NCBI GenBank assembly: GCA_900696465.1
Contig: CAADGE010000030.1
Coordinates: 124,001 to 188,000 of the forward strand
From: an uncultured Planctomycetota bacterium
GTDB taxonomy: Bacteria; Planctomycetota; Phycisphaerae; UBA1845; UTPLA1
Length of the DNA: 64,000 nt
Direction of reading: 5' to 3'
Part shown: in pieces, positions 8,011 through 17,208 of the stretch
Layout of the letters: the number at the start of each line of letters is the position of its first letter
Numbering within the stretch: the first letter of the stretch is position 1
The notes under the pieces: model-generated
What the model saw: the letters and a program-made list of their open reading frames with translations, nothing else
Database searches by the model: none
What the model was told of the DNA's origin: nothing
Translations under genes and position numbers: made by a program

Positions 8011-8649
8011 TCAGGGCTGAAAGAGCCACAACTGTCGAGCTGGATAATCGTCGGTTGGCGATTGGACTGGAACGTTACCAGATGCGAGAGGACGGCTGCG
8101 TTCCGTCTGCTTAATGGGGGTGGCCATTGCTCTAACTGGCTTGGGTCTGAGTCGGGCGGCAGCCACAAAACCATCCAGATCCTGAAAATCCCACTCGCTG
8201 CGGGGTACGTCCCGACCTCGGACGTCCCGCACAACCGCGCCGAACTGCCCGACCAGCACCCGAGCGGCGAATCGATCGCAACGAGACTCCTTCTGTCGGC
8301 CGTTGCGTCGGGCCCGGCGGATCAGCCAGTGGTAAAACTCATGCAGGAAGATGAAAAGCACCAGTTCATAGGCGTCTGAAAGCTCGATCGTGTAAAGCTC
8401 GCGCCACCAGCTACGGGCGTCCGATCTTGCCCGGGCAATGTGGCTGCGGAGCAGATAGGGGTATCGGTTGTGCCGGCCGATATTTACATAAATGCGAGGC
8501 GGGACGTAGTGGCAACTCCCGGAGAAGTCAGCCCCGCGGGAGGGGCGGATGGCGACATCGAGTCCGTCGTGCGACCAGCCGTCGATGGCCTTCAGAAAGA
8601 GATCTTCGAGTCGGCCGGAATCAAGATGGGTGGTATTTCGAAGGTTCAC
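8011..8649 (-). CDS. HEXXH zinc metalloprotease-like protein with C-terminal putative sliding-clamp motif
   Basis: A 212-residue protein. LFIFLHEFYHWL places a zinc motif HEFYH at residues 103-107, and ESRCDRFAARVL follows at 121-132. The spacing and the ExxxDRFAxxxL pattern resemble ImmA/IrrE-type peptidases; the size also recalls SprT-like proteins, so the exact clan is open. The last residues are RQLWLFQP: QLWLF (206-210) fits the bacterial beta-clamp-binding consensus QLxLF, and the same kind of motif ends E. coli DNA polymerase II. This suggests a protease recruited to replication or repair sites, an inference only. The best start is the GTG at 8649, without a clear ribosome-binding site, 32 bases after kdsD, so it is probably the last gene of the envelope operon. 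Confidence 0.65.
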   Translation of the reverse strand: MNLRNTTHLDSGRLEDLFLKAIDGWSHDGLDVAIRPSRGADFSGSCHYVPPRIYVNIGRHNRYPYLLRSHIARARSDARSWWRELYTIELSDAYELVLFIFLHEFYHWLIRRARRNGRQKESRCDRFAARVLVGQFGAVVRDVRGRDVPRSEWDFQDLDGFVAAARLRPKPVRAMATPIKQTERSRPLASGNVPVQSPTDDYPARQLWLFQP

Positions 8650-8681
8650 GCGAGGGTCATTTTTCCCCGGTTGCAGGTCAA

Positions 8682-9677
8682 TTAACCCAAGCCAGCTCGG
8701 ACCAGGTCCTGAAGACGGATGATCCCCACCGGGACTGAACCATCCTCGGACAGAACGAGCACGGTAATTTCACTCTCCCGCATTCTTCGGAGACACTCGA
8801 CCGCCAGTATGTCCGGCTGGACGGTGGAGCATCGCACCGGCGTCTCTGACGGGTCGCGCCGGCTCAGACGCCAGGCCTCGTGGGCCGAGAGCTTGCCGGG
8901 GGTCTCGCAGCGGGTCAGCAGGCGGCGCAGGTCGCCATCGGTAAAGACGCCGATGAGCCGACGCTGATCATCCACGATGCAAGTCATCCCGAGACGTTTG
9001 CCGGTCATCTCCAGGAGCAGATCGTTAAAGGTCACCGACCCGCGGACGCAGGGCATCTCATCGCCGCCATGCATCAGGTCTGCGGCGCGCGTCAGCAGTC
9101 GGCGGCCCAGACTGCCGTCAGGGTGGTAGCGGGCAAACTGATCCTCCGAGAAACCTCGCATTTCGAGCAGGGCCATCGACAGGGCATCGCCAAGCGCGAG
9201 CATCAGGAGCGTGCTCGTCGTCGGTGCGAGGGCCAGCGGACCGGCCTCCGGTCGTGAAGGAATCGGCAGACAGACATCGGCCAGCTCGGCCAACGGTGAG
9301 CCGTCGGATTCGCACACGGCGACGACCCGCCCACCGATTCGACGAAAATGTCCGACGAAGCGCACCAGTTCTTCCGTATGGCCGCTCTTGGAAAGCGCGA
9401 GCAAGACGGACCCGCTCCCCACCGCGCCCAGATCACCATGAACACCCTCGACCGGGTGCATGAACATCGCCGGTGTACCGGTGCTGGCGAGCGTCGCCGC
9501 AATCTTACGGGCAATGATCCCGCTCTTGCCGATGCCGCTCACTACCACAGGATCGGTCGCGGCCAGGATGAGCGACACCGCGTCCTGAAAGGGCTGCCCG
9601 ATCGCGTTTGCCAGGGCGACAATCGCCTCGGCCTGCTCCTTGAGCATGCCTCGAGCCAGTTCGATCGGATCGCGCAC
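8682..9677 (-). CDS. kdsD: KpsF/GutQ (KdsD) family arabinose-5-phosphate isomerase
   Basis: Interconverts ribulose 5-phosphate and arabinose 5-phosphate, the first step toward Kdo for lipopolysaccharide or capsule. The N-terminal SIS domain shows VVSGIGKSG, TPAMFMHPVEGVHGDLG and LALSKSGHTEEL; PTTSTLLMLALGDALS follows. A C-terminal pair of CBS domains covers the last 120 residues (MHGGDEMPCV... and ...GIIRLQDLVRAGLG). The GTG at 9677 is preferred: GGAGG lies eight bases upstream and gives 331 residues, the usual length. An upstream TTG at 9779 would add 34 non-conserved residues. It lies in the exopolysaccharide/envelope operon downstream of the BY-kinase gene. Confidence 0.92.
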   Translation of the reverse strand: MRDPIELARGMLKEQAEAIVALANAIGQPFQDAVSLILAATDPVVVSGIGKSGIIARKIAATLASTGTPAMFMHPVEGVHGDLGAVGSGSVLLALSKSGHTEELVRFVGHFRRIGGRVVAVCESDGSPLAELADVCLPIPSRPEAGPLALAPTTSTLLMLALGDALSMALLEMRGFSEDQFARYHPDGSLGRRLLTRAADLMHGGDEMPCVRGSVTFNDLLLEMTGKRLGMTCIVDDQRRLIGVFTDGDLRRLLTRCETPGKLSAHEAWRLSRRDPSETPVRCSTVQPDILAVECLRRMRESEITVLVLSEDGSVPVGIIRLQDLVRAGLG

Positions 9678-9822
9678 GGAAGGATCCTCCGCCGATGCTG
9701 CGCCGTGATGATGGGAACCGGCAGACAGCCCGACGGCCGTAGGATAACCGCAGACGCTCGCCGAGTGGAGAGGAAGCAAACCCGTCGCATCGGGGGATGG
9801 ATCAGATGGCTGAGGTGGGAAG

Positions 9823-12450
9823 CTACTGCGGGCGATTCGGATCGTCGGAGGCGTCTTCGTCGCCGGTCAGATCGTCCTCGCTGATGATACGCTCGCCGCC
9901 AAGACTCTCGATCTCTGCGTCGAGATCCGTCCCAAGGTCGGTGACCGCGTCAGAGCCCGATTCGACGTCGGCAAAGGAGCCCGTAGGTGAGTCAGCGGCG
10001 GCCGATGTGATGGCCTCGCCGGTCTCGCTTTCGCTCGACGATGCCGTGGGGCCTTCCAGCTCGGCCGACGGGCCCTTCGCATCTTCGTCTTTGACTCCTT
10101 TCGCGGTCTTGGTGCCGTCGCCGCCTTCGAGCCGCTTGCGCTGTTCGCGATCCTCATCTTCCACCGGCTCGTGATAATCGTAGAACTCGCGATAGGCCTT
10201 GCGGAAGTAACCACCGGCACGCGTCTCCACGCGATTGAGCACCGCCCCGAAGATGCGCGCCCCGATGGCTTCAAGCTGTTGCTGCGTTCGTTGCAACGCG
10301 CCGCGCGATGTGGTTCGATACTGGCAGACCAGCAAAACGCCATCCACACCGCTGGACAGCACCATCGCATCGCTTACCAGCAGCACCGGAGGACCGTCGA
10401 AGATGATCTGGTCGTAGCGTGCCCGCGCATCGACAAGCATCTCCTGGAGGTAGTTGCTGCCGAGCAGTTCCGCGGGGTTCGGCGGGGCCGGACCGGTGCA
10501 AAGGACATCGAGCCCCGGCACCTGGGTTGAAATCACCACGTCATCCAGATGCGCCTGGCCGATGAGGATGTTCGACAATCCCACCGTGGCCGGAGCGCCC
10601 GGCGGCGCGCCTTGAGAACCAGTGATGGCGTCCGCCCCCAGAGGACTGGACGTGCTTGCAACGGCCTCGCCGAAGATCTTCGGCAGCGCGGGCCGTCGGA
10701 AATTCGCATCGACCAGCAGTACGCGACGACCGGTCAGGGCGATCGAAATCGCCAGGTTGACCGCCACGGTGGTTTTTCCATTTCCGCCGCTGGGACTGGT
10801 CACCAGCACGGTCGCCTGCTGCTCGGCCGGCGCGGAGAAGAACAGATTGGCGCGCAGATTCCGGAAGGATTCCGCCGTGATCGAATGCGGCGCATCGAGG
10901 GAGGCGGTTTCCACCCTCGCGATTTCAATTTCGTCGTCTTCGATGGTCGGTATGGTCGCGAGCACCGCGATCGCCTGGCGCTGCACATCACGCGGGGTGC
11001 GGACCGACTTATCGGCAATCTCCAGCAGCAGGGCGAAACCAACGGCGATGCCGAGGCCCAGGATCGTGCCCGCCGGAATCCAGATTTCATACTTCGGACT
11101 CGAACGACGCTTGGGTTCAATGGCCATCGACTGCACGCTGATCTGTACGGTGCGATCCTGTCGCAGGTACATCTTCATCAGCGTCTGCTGCTCGAGAAGC
11201 TGCTCGTAGTGAAGCTTGAGCGAGTCCACTTCCTCCTGCATGCGGAGATAGTTGTTGTATTTCTGATCCTTGTCCTGTTGTTCCGATCGGGCCTCGTGGA
11301 TACGCTCCTGCACGGCCAGAAGCTGCTGCTGGGCCTCGAGGTAGCTGCGCCGGGCCTGGTCAAGCTGCTCGGTCTGGTACTGAAGAATCCTGCGGGACCT
11401 TTCCTCGGAGGCCTTCTGAGCCGCCGCATCTGCTGCGTACTGAAGCTGTTTGACGATGCGGTGGTTCTCACCCAGCCGGGCCCTGGCCTGGCGCAATTGT
11501 TCGTCGGCCTGCTGATAACTCTGCTCGAGCATGGCCAAACGCGGATCTGCGGCTAAGAGCGCCTGCAACTGCGGCGTGATCGGCAGGTCCTCGGGTTTGA
11601 GGTTCTGCAGGTTCTCGAATTCAGCTTTCTTGCCCGCCCAGTCCATCTGCAACTCAGTTTCGACAGCCGTGAGCGTGAGCAGCTTGTCCTTCAGCTCATC
11701 GCGCGACGTGCCGAGCACTTCCTCGTTGGTGCGAAAGTTCTCGATTTCCTTCTGCTTTCCTTCGAGGAGGAGTTTGGCCCGGTTGAGCTCTTCGCTGAGA
11801 GACTCGTCCGCCTTGCGGATTCGGGACTTCTGCTGCTCTTCGATCATCGCGATGTACTTGTCCACGACTTCGTTGACCAGCGTGGGCACTTCGGTCTGTA
11901 TTCGCCATGTTGCGGAAACGGCGAGATAGTTTGAGTCGCGGATCGGTTCGGCGGTGAGGATGTCGCTGAGCAGGTCGCGCGGGGCCTCGTTGTATTTTGC
12001 CTCTTTCTCCTGTGCCTCCTTGAACCAGACGGTCGCACGTACGGCCGGCGCCTCAAGCGCCTTGTCGAGGACCGACGGCGTCTTGACGGCGATGGCCTGG
12101 TCCTGAAGCAGACGCAGGATTTCCTCTTCGCGCGCTTCCTGCGGGCGGAGTGGATCCATCGGATTGACAGGAGTGATCGATTGGACACGGATGTACGCCG
12201 TGGCGCGATACTTGGGGTAGTAGCGCACGGCCAGGTAGGTGCCGACGACGGTGCAGGCGATCAGAAACAGCCAGAGGAAAAGGATCAGAACGAGGCGCTG
12301 ACGGACGATGCGGAGAAAGTCCGACCCCGTCAGACCGCTTCCGGCGCCCCCGGGCGCCATCGGTCCGCGCGGAACGGGCACGGGGATCATCCCCCCGGGG
12401 ATCGGTCCCCCGGCGCCCATGTTCGGAGGAGCGGGTGTCAGCGTCGTCAT
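9823..12450 (-). CDS. Wzc-like polysaccharide co-polymerase with BY-kinase domain
   Basis: An 875-residue inner-membrane tyrosine autokinase controlling polysaccharide chain length and export. Order: Pro/Gly-rich start, TM1 (VLILFLWLFLIACTVVGTYL), Wzz-type periplasmic region with long coiled coils, TM2 (GTILGLGIAVGFALLLEI), then the kinase. Walker A is SPSGGNGKTT, Walker A' LLVDANFRRP, and Walker B IIFDGPPVLL. A tyrosine cluster YFRKAYREFYDYHEP is the expected autophosphorylation region. Unlike standard Wzc proteins it is not at the C-terminus: a 113-residue tail rich in Asp, Glu, Ser and Thr follows. It sits between the TPR protein and kdsD in the same direction. Confidence 0.92.
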   Translation of the reverse strand: MTTLTPAPPNMGAGGPIPGGMIPVPVPRGPMAPGGAGSGLTGSDFLRIVRQRLVLILFLWLFLIACTVVGTYLAVRYYPKYRATAYIRVQSITPVNPMDPLRPQEAREEEILRLLQDQAIAVKTPSVLDKALEAPAVRATVWFKEAQEKEAKYNEAPRDLLSDILTAEPIRDSNYLAVSATWRIQTEVPTLVNEVVDKYIAMIEEQQKSRIRKADESLSEELNRAKLLLEGKQKEIENFRTNEEVLGTSRDELKDKLLTLTAVETELQMDWAGKKAEFENLQNLKPEDLPITPQLQALLAADPRLAMLEQSYQQADEQLRQARARLGENHRIVKQLQYAADAAAQKASEERSRRILQYQTEQLDQARRSYLEAQQQLLAVQERIHEARSEQQDKDQKYNNYLRMQEEVDSLKLHYEQLLEQQTLMKMYLRQDRTVQISVQSMAIEPKRRSSPKYEIWIPAGTILGLGIAVGFALLLEIADKSVRTPRDVQRQAIAVLATIPTIEDDEIEIARVETASLDAPHSITAESFRNLRANLFFSAPAEQQATVLVTSPSGGNGKTTVAVNLAISIALTGRRVLLVDANFRRPALPKIFGEAVASTSSPLGADAITGSQGAPPGAPATVGLSNILIGQAHLDDVVISTQVPGLDVLCTGPAPPNPAELLGSNYLQEMLVDARARYDQIIFDGPPVLLVSDAMVLSSGVDGVLLVCQYRTTSRGALQRTQQQLEAIGARIFGAVLNRVETRAGGYFRKAYREFYDYHEPVEDEDREQRKRLEGGDGTKTAKGVKDEDAKGPSAELEGPTASSSESETGEAITSAAADSPTGSFADVESGSDAVTDLGTDLDAEIESLGGERIISEDDLTGDEDASDDPNRPQ

Positions 12451-12542
12451 TCGTCCCTACTAAATCCGGCCGCACGTCGTGTCCGCAGTCGCGCAGCACA
12501 ATCATGGCCGGTTTCCGAGGCCGTCCATGGCCCCGTACGGCC

Positions 12543-15500
12543 CTACTTGCCGGCAGACCGCGCCTCTTCGAGCGCCTTCTCTATATTCGACAAATACGGA
12601 TGAGGGCCTTGGGTCGCGATATTCTTTTCGGCGGCTCTTTTTGCCTCTAGGAGCCGCCTTTCGGCCTCTTCGTACTCTTTTCTGCGCAGGTGGAGCATCC
12701 CCAGGTGATATAGCGTCACCACGTGCTCCCGGTTCAATGTGAGACTGCGAAGGAAGACACCCAGGGCCTCCCCGGTTCGATTGTTGAGGGTCAGGGTCCA
12801 CCCGAGTGTGTCGAGAACATCCTGATTGTCCGGATCAGCCCGGCGGGCTCGCTGGGCATAAGGCAGTGCCTCCGCAGGACGATCCAGCTCTTCCGCCAGA
12901 AGTGCAGCTAAGTTGTTTAATGCCAGAGGATTATCAGGATCGTACTTCAGGGCTTCCTCATAGAACTGGCGGGCGGCCTCGTGCTCATTCAGACGCTGCT
13001 TCAACATGCCCTGGCCCAGCAAGCTGAAAATTGTGTCCTGATCGCGCGTCGCCAGACGAGCAATTTTTTCGCAGACGGCCAAGGCCTCGGGAATCTTGTC
13101 ATTGAGCTGCAGCAGGTGGACCAGCACTTTTTGCCGCTCGACATTTTCAGGTTCAGCGGTGGCTCGTTCCTGCTCGCGGGCCAGGGCTTTATCTTTGCCG
13201 AAGGCCTGAACGATTTCGAGGACAATTCCCGTGTAAAGGGCAAAGTTCTGTTCTGACGCCGACAGGGCGCGGTCATAGAACTCCGTCGCTTTGATGGGGT
13301 CACCCGTCTGCATGTAAGCCCACGCCACGTTGGCCAGCGCAGAGGGCATGGTGCTGAGCAGGCGTCCGGAAAGTTTCTCACCCGCATAGTCAATGATCAC
13401 TTTGGGCTGGTTGGCGATCCGACAGACGCGGAAGAGGGCTTCGACGGAATCGCGGCTGTAACGACTCAGCTCGGCGGCCTTCTGATAGGCCTGCACGGCG
13501 CGTTCGAGATTTTGTGCCTTCTCTGCAAGACGGCCCAGGAGCATCGGCCAGCGATGGTCGCGCGGCTGTCGTTGCATGTAGGTGTAGATCAGGGCCTCGG
13601 CATCCGGGTAGCGCGACGGTCCGATGCGAGAGTAAACATCCACCAGCGCCTCAGCGACGGTTGTTTCCTCCGGATGCTCGTCAAGGATGGATCGCAATTC
13701 GTTGACAGCGGAGTCGTTCCGGCCAATCTCCATAAGGGTGTCTGCCAGCGAGATGCGGTGCTGGAAGCTGAATGCATTGGGGCTGAAGGTTTTCGACTTG
13801 GTAAGATCGTCGATGGCCTTCTGCCAGCGACCCATCAGCCGGAACAGCTCACCGCGCTGCCAGAGAGCGACGGCGTTGTCCGGATTCTTCTCCAAGTGAG
13901 AATCGAAGGACTTCTTGGCCTGCTGCACGTCGCCGGCGATCCGGTGATAAGCACCTTCGTAGATCATGCCCTGCGGGTTCTCGGGGTATTTTTCGAGGAA
14001 CTTGTCGAGCTCCGTGCGGGCCTGATCCAGATCGCCGATCGCGAGGCACAGGGCGATCAGACGGGAGGATGAATCTTCAGCACCGATGTGGTCATTCGCC
14101 GCTTCCTGCAACTTCAAGGCGCGGCTGAAGTACTCCAGAGAATCCCGCAGTCGATTGGTGCGGGCGTAGTACTCGCCTGCCGTTTTGAGGATGTCCACCG
14201 AGGGATCGAGACTGACGGCCAGACGGTAGTGCCGATCGGCGGTGGCCAGAACTTTCTGACGCTCATAGAACCTGCCGAGATAGGAGGCGATCAAGGCCTT
14301 GCGAGACTTGTCCTCTTCTTTGGTCATCATGTCGACCAGGATCGCGTCGCCTTCGGCAGGTCGATTGACGTCTTCGCGGCCGAGAAATTCGGCAAGCTCA
14401 TAAACGACCTGCAAATCGTTCTTCGAAACTGCAACGGCTTGTTTGTAGACTTCGATGGCCTTTTCAAACTGACCGACTTCCGGCATGCCGTAGAGCCGCG
14501 CGAGAAGAATCAGGTTCTGCAGGTCGTTAGGATCCTGCTGTCGCAGCTTCTCCCGGCTGGCGATGCCCTCCTTCGGATTTTCCTTTTCCTGAAGGGTCTG
14601 AAGTTGCCGCTTCACGAAGGGATCCGTGGGCAGTGATCGTGCGGCAATTCGCAGGTACTTCTCAGCATCCTTCTCATTGCCCTCACGCAGGGCCATTTCG
14701 GCCATGGCGCGATTGGCGTAGCCGCTGGTCGGATCTCGCTTGAGGGCCTCTTGTAATACGTTCTTCGCCTCGGCAGGGCGATTGGCCCGCAGGTAGGCCT
14801 CGGCGAGCAGGGTCCAGGCGATCGCGTTCGTCGGATAGCGCTGAAGACCGGCGCGAATCTGCGTGATGGCGTCGTCGAACTTGCCCTGGGCCATTGCGAG
14901 ACGGCCGAGCGAGAGTGCACCCTCGGTGCCGTCAATGTTCAGTTCGCCCTGCCGCTTGGCGTACTTCTCGGCGCGCGGCCAATCCTCGCGCAGGACGGCG
15001 TTGCGGAACTGGCGCTCGACGACAGCCGGATTGTCCGGCTGGAGCTTCTCGGCAGCGTCGATGTGCTTCTGGGCCTCTTCGTAATCATCGCTCGAGAAGT
15101 AGTAATCAAACAGCGAAATGGAGCGGACCACGGGGTCCTTCTCTTCATTGAGAATCTCCAGGGCACGCTGCTTGCGGGCTGCGGTGTCGCCCTCGTCCAT
15201 GAGGTCGAGGTCCATCATCTTCAGGACCCGGTTGTCGGGCAGTCGGCTCAGGGCTGACTTCACCAGGGATCGGGCGTCGGCCAGCCGATTCGTGTCGCGG
15301 TAGAGCTTCGCCAAGGCGCGAAGCACGTTGACGTTGTCCGGCTCACTTGCCTGAAGCGCCTTGAGCTTTGCTTCCGCTTCGTCGTATTTCTCGCTCAGCA
15401 GGAGAATCTGGGCCATTCGCAATTCGTCTTCGGTCCCGGTGCCGCCGAGTCGCTTGCTCTCTTCCAGGGCCTGGTCGTACTGCTCAAGCTGGCGCAGGGC

Positions 15501-17099
15501 CTCGACACGCAGCCGAGCGGCAATGGGATTGTTGCGCAGGTAATCGCCGCGGGGCCCGAGGTCCGTCGGCTTGAGCAGGGCGAGGGCCTCGGTGGCCTTG
15601 TTCTCGCGCAGGTAGACTTGTGCCAGGCGCAGGATGAGGGGCGGCGCGTCGGGATTCAATGCAATTGCTTTTTTCAAAGCTCCTTCCGCCGCACCCCACT
15701 GCTGCTGCCGCGAATAAAGCTCGGCGAGAAGAACCTGAACGCCGATGTGCCCACGTGTGCCGGCCAGGCGCTCCGCGGCTTCGGCCTCGCGCGTGGCCTC
15801 GACCAGTTCATCGCGCGCCGCGTGCAGATTGGCGACGAGGAATTTGACTTCAAGCGAGCCGGGATCGACTTCCTGCTTGAGCTGGTTGACCCAGCCCTCG
15901 GCCTGGGCGATGGCCTCGTTCTTCTTGGCGTCCGAATCGGCCAGTTCGGCGTACGCCAAATCGGCGAGGAACAACTCGGTGAAGAAATTCACGCGGGCCA
16001 GATTGTTCATCATTTTGCGGAAGTGCGTTGTCCGCGGCACCGAAGCGAGGCCCTGCTTGTAAAGTTCGACCTCCTTCTGCTTGATCGCGGCGCGCTTCTG
16101 CGGATCGGACTCGGCCTCCTGCATGCGCTTGTAGACATTGCCCAGTTCGAGATAGACCTGGCCGGCGCCGGGATCAACCTGCAGGGCCTTGCGGAAGATC
16201 GATTCGGCCCGTGGAAGATCCTGAGGAACGAGATTGCCGAGCATCCCGGTGTAAATCTGAGCCAGCATGCGATGGGCGTCGACCGAGCCGCTCTCGTTCT
16301 GAACAAGCGCGTTGAGATCGGCGATGCCCTCATCGATCTTGTTAGACACAATCTTGAAAATGGCCTGCAACTGCAGCAACTGTGGCACGCGATCCGGCGC
16401 GGCGGCGCGACACTTTTCAAGGGTGGTCGCGACAAGCCCGTCACGAGCCCGGACGATCTCGTCGGCCTGATCGATTCGGCCGGCGGCGCGCTCGCGTTCG
16501 GCGTCGGCCCACCACTGGCGAGCGAGGATGTCCGCGGCCTTGGCATTGGTGGGGTCGAGTTCAAGGGCCTTCTTGAGGGCCGCCTCACCGAGTGCCTTGT
16601 AGCGATCGTTCTCTGCCTGAAGCTGCAGGTAGGCGGCGCCCATGGCGTGCTGCGCCAGCACCGAGCCGGGGTCCACTTCGGCAAGCTTCTTGGACTCGGT
16701 CAGCACGTTGTTCCAGTAGAGCTTCGAGTCGATCTTCTGAGCGATCTCGAACTCCAGGTCGGTGATCATCTCCAGGGCGGTGCGAAGGGTTGCATTGCGC
16801 ACCAGAGCGTTGCGGAGCAGCTCCCGGGCCATGGGAATCTTGCCCAGCTCGAGCTGACAGCGCGCCGCATGGACCAGATAGTCGGGGTTCTTGGAAGGAT
16901 CGCGCTGGTAGGCCCGGAAGTAGGTCTGGGCCGCCATCTCGTATTCCTTGTTTTCCTCGTGTTTCTCGGCATCCTTCGCGTAGATGGTGGGGTCCTGCCC
17001 GGGGAGGTTCGCCAACATGGCAAAGCCGATGACGGCGAGTGCCACCATAAAGACCAGTGTGAGAATGCCGACCAGGTTTCGATTAAGTTTCTTGGCCAT
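12543..17099 (-). CDS. Giant TPR-repeat protein of the exosortase locus
   Basis: A 1,518-residue protein with one N-terminal membrane anchor (NLVGILTLVFMVALAVIGFAML) and then TPR units over nearly the whole length. Repeats are recognisable by A/G-Y-A patterns such as NPDAPPLILRLAQVYLRE, NPDNAVALWQRGELFRLMG and DPDNPLALNNLAALLAEE. The topology places the repeats outside the membrane. Large TPR proteins (PrsT type) are common companions of exosortase and polysaccharide export genes, where they are thought to scaffold assembly. That role is an inference here. GGAAGG lies about nine bases before the ATG. The gene is between epsI-like and BY-kinase genes, about 100 bases from each. Long open frames on the opposite strand are coding shadows. 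Confidence 0.9.
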   Translation of the reverse strand: MAKKLNRNLVGILTLVFMVALAVIGFAMLANLPGQDPTIYAKDAEKHEENKEYEMAAQTYFRAYQRDPSKNPDYLVHAARCQLELGKIPMARELLRNALVRNATLRTALEMITDLEFEIAQKIDSKLYWNNVLTESKKLAEVDPGSVLAQHAMGAAYLQLQAENDRYKALGEAALKKALELDPTNAKAADILARQWWADAERERAAGRIDQADEIVRARDGLVATTLEKCRAAAPDRVPQLLQLQAIFKIVSNKIDEGIADLNALVQNESGSVDAHRMLAQIYTGMLGNLVPQDLPRAESIFRKALQVDPGAGQVYLELGNVYKRMQEAESDPQKRAAIKQKEVELYKQGLASVPRTTHFRKMMNNLARVNFFTELFLADLAYAELADSDAKKNEAIAQAEGWVNQLKQEVDPGSLEVKFLVANLHAARDELVEATREAEAAERLAGTRGHIGVQVLLAELYSRQQQWGAAEGALKKAIALNPDAPPLILRLAQVYLRENKATEALALLKPTDLGPRGDYLRNNPIAARLRVEALRQLEQYDQALEESKRLGGTGTEDELRMAQILLLSEKYDEAEAKLKALQASEPDNVNVLRALAKLYRDTNRLADARSLVKSALSRLPDNRVLKMMDLDLMDEGDTAARKQRALEILNEEKDPVVRSISLFDYYFSSDDYEEAQKHIDAAEKLQPDNPAVVERQFRNAVLREDWPRAEKYAKRQGELNIDGTEGALSLGRLAMAQGKFDDAITQIRAGLQRYPTNAIAWTLLAEAYLRANRPAEAKNVLQEALKRDPTSGYANRAMAEMALREGNEKDAEKYLRIAARSLPTDPFVKRQLQTLQEKENPKEGIASREKLRQQDPNDLQNLILLARLYGMPEVGQFEKAIEVYKQAVAVSKNDLQVVYELAEFLGREDVNRPAEGDAILVDMMTKEEDKSRKALIASYLGRFYERQKVLATADRHYRLAVSLDPSVDILKTAGEYYARTNRLRDSLEYFSRALKLQEAANDHIGAEDSSSRLIALCLAIGDLDQARTELDKFLEKYPENPQGMIYEGAYHRIAGDVQQAKKSFDSHLEKNPDNAVALWQRGELFRLMGRWQKAIDDLTKSKTFSPNAFSFQHRISLADTLMEIGRNDSAVNELRSILDEHPEETTVAEALVDVYSRIGPSRYPDAEALIYTYMQRQPRDHRWPMLLGRLAEKAQNLERAVQAYQKAAELSRYSRDSVEALFRVCRIANQPKVIIDYAGEKLSGRLLSTMPSALANVAWAYMQTGDPIKATEFYDRALSASEQNFALYTGIVLEIVQAFGKDKALAREQERATAEPENVERQKVLVHLLQLNDKIPEALAVCEKIARLATRDQDTIFSLLGQGMLKQRLNEHEAARQFYEEALKYDPDNPLALNNLAALLAEELDRPAEALPYAQRARRADPDNQDVLDTLGWTLTLNNRTGEALGVFLRSLTLNREHVVTLYHLGMLHLRRKEYEEAERRLLEAKRAAEKNIATQGPHPYLSNIEKALEEARSAGK

Positions 17100-17208
17100 C
17101 TTTCGTCGCCTTCCGTCTTGTCCAACTCAAAGGTGTTTCACGGACGCACCGCCGCGGCCGCGCTGCATTGCGCGCCGACCGGCGGTTCATCACCCCCATC
17201 GGGCCGGA

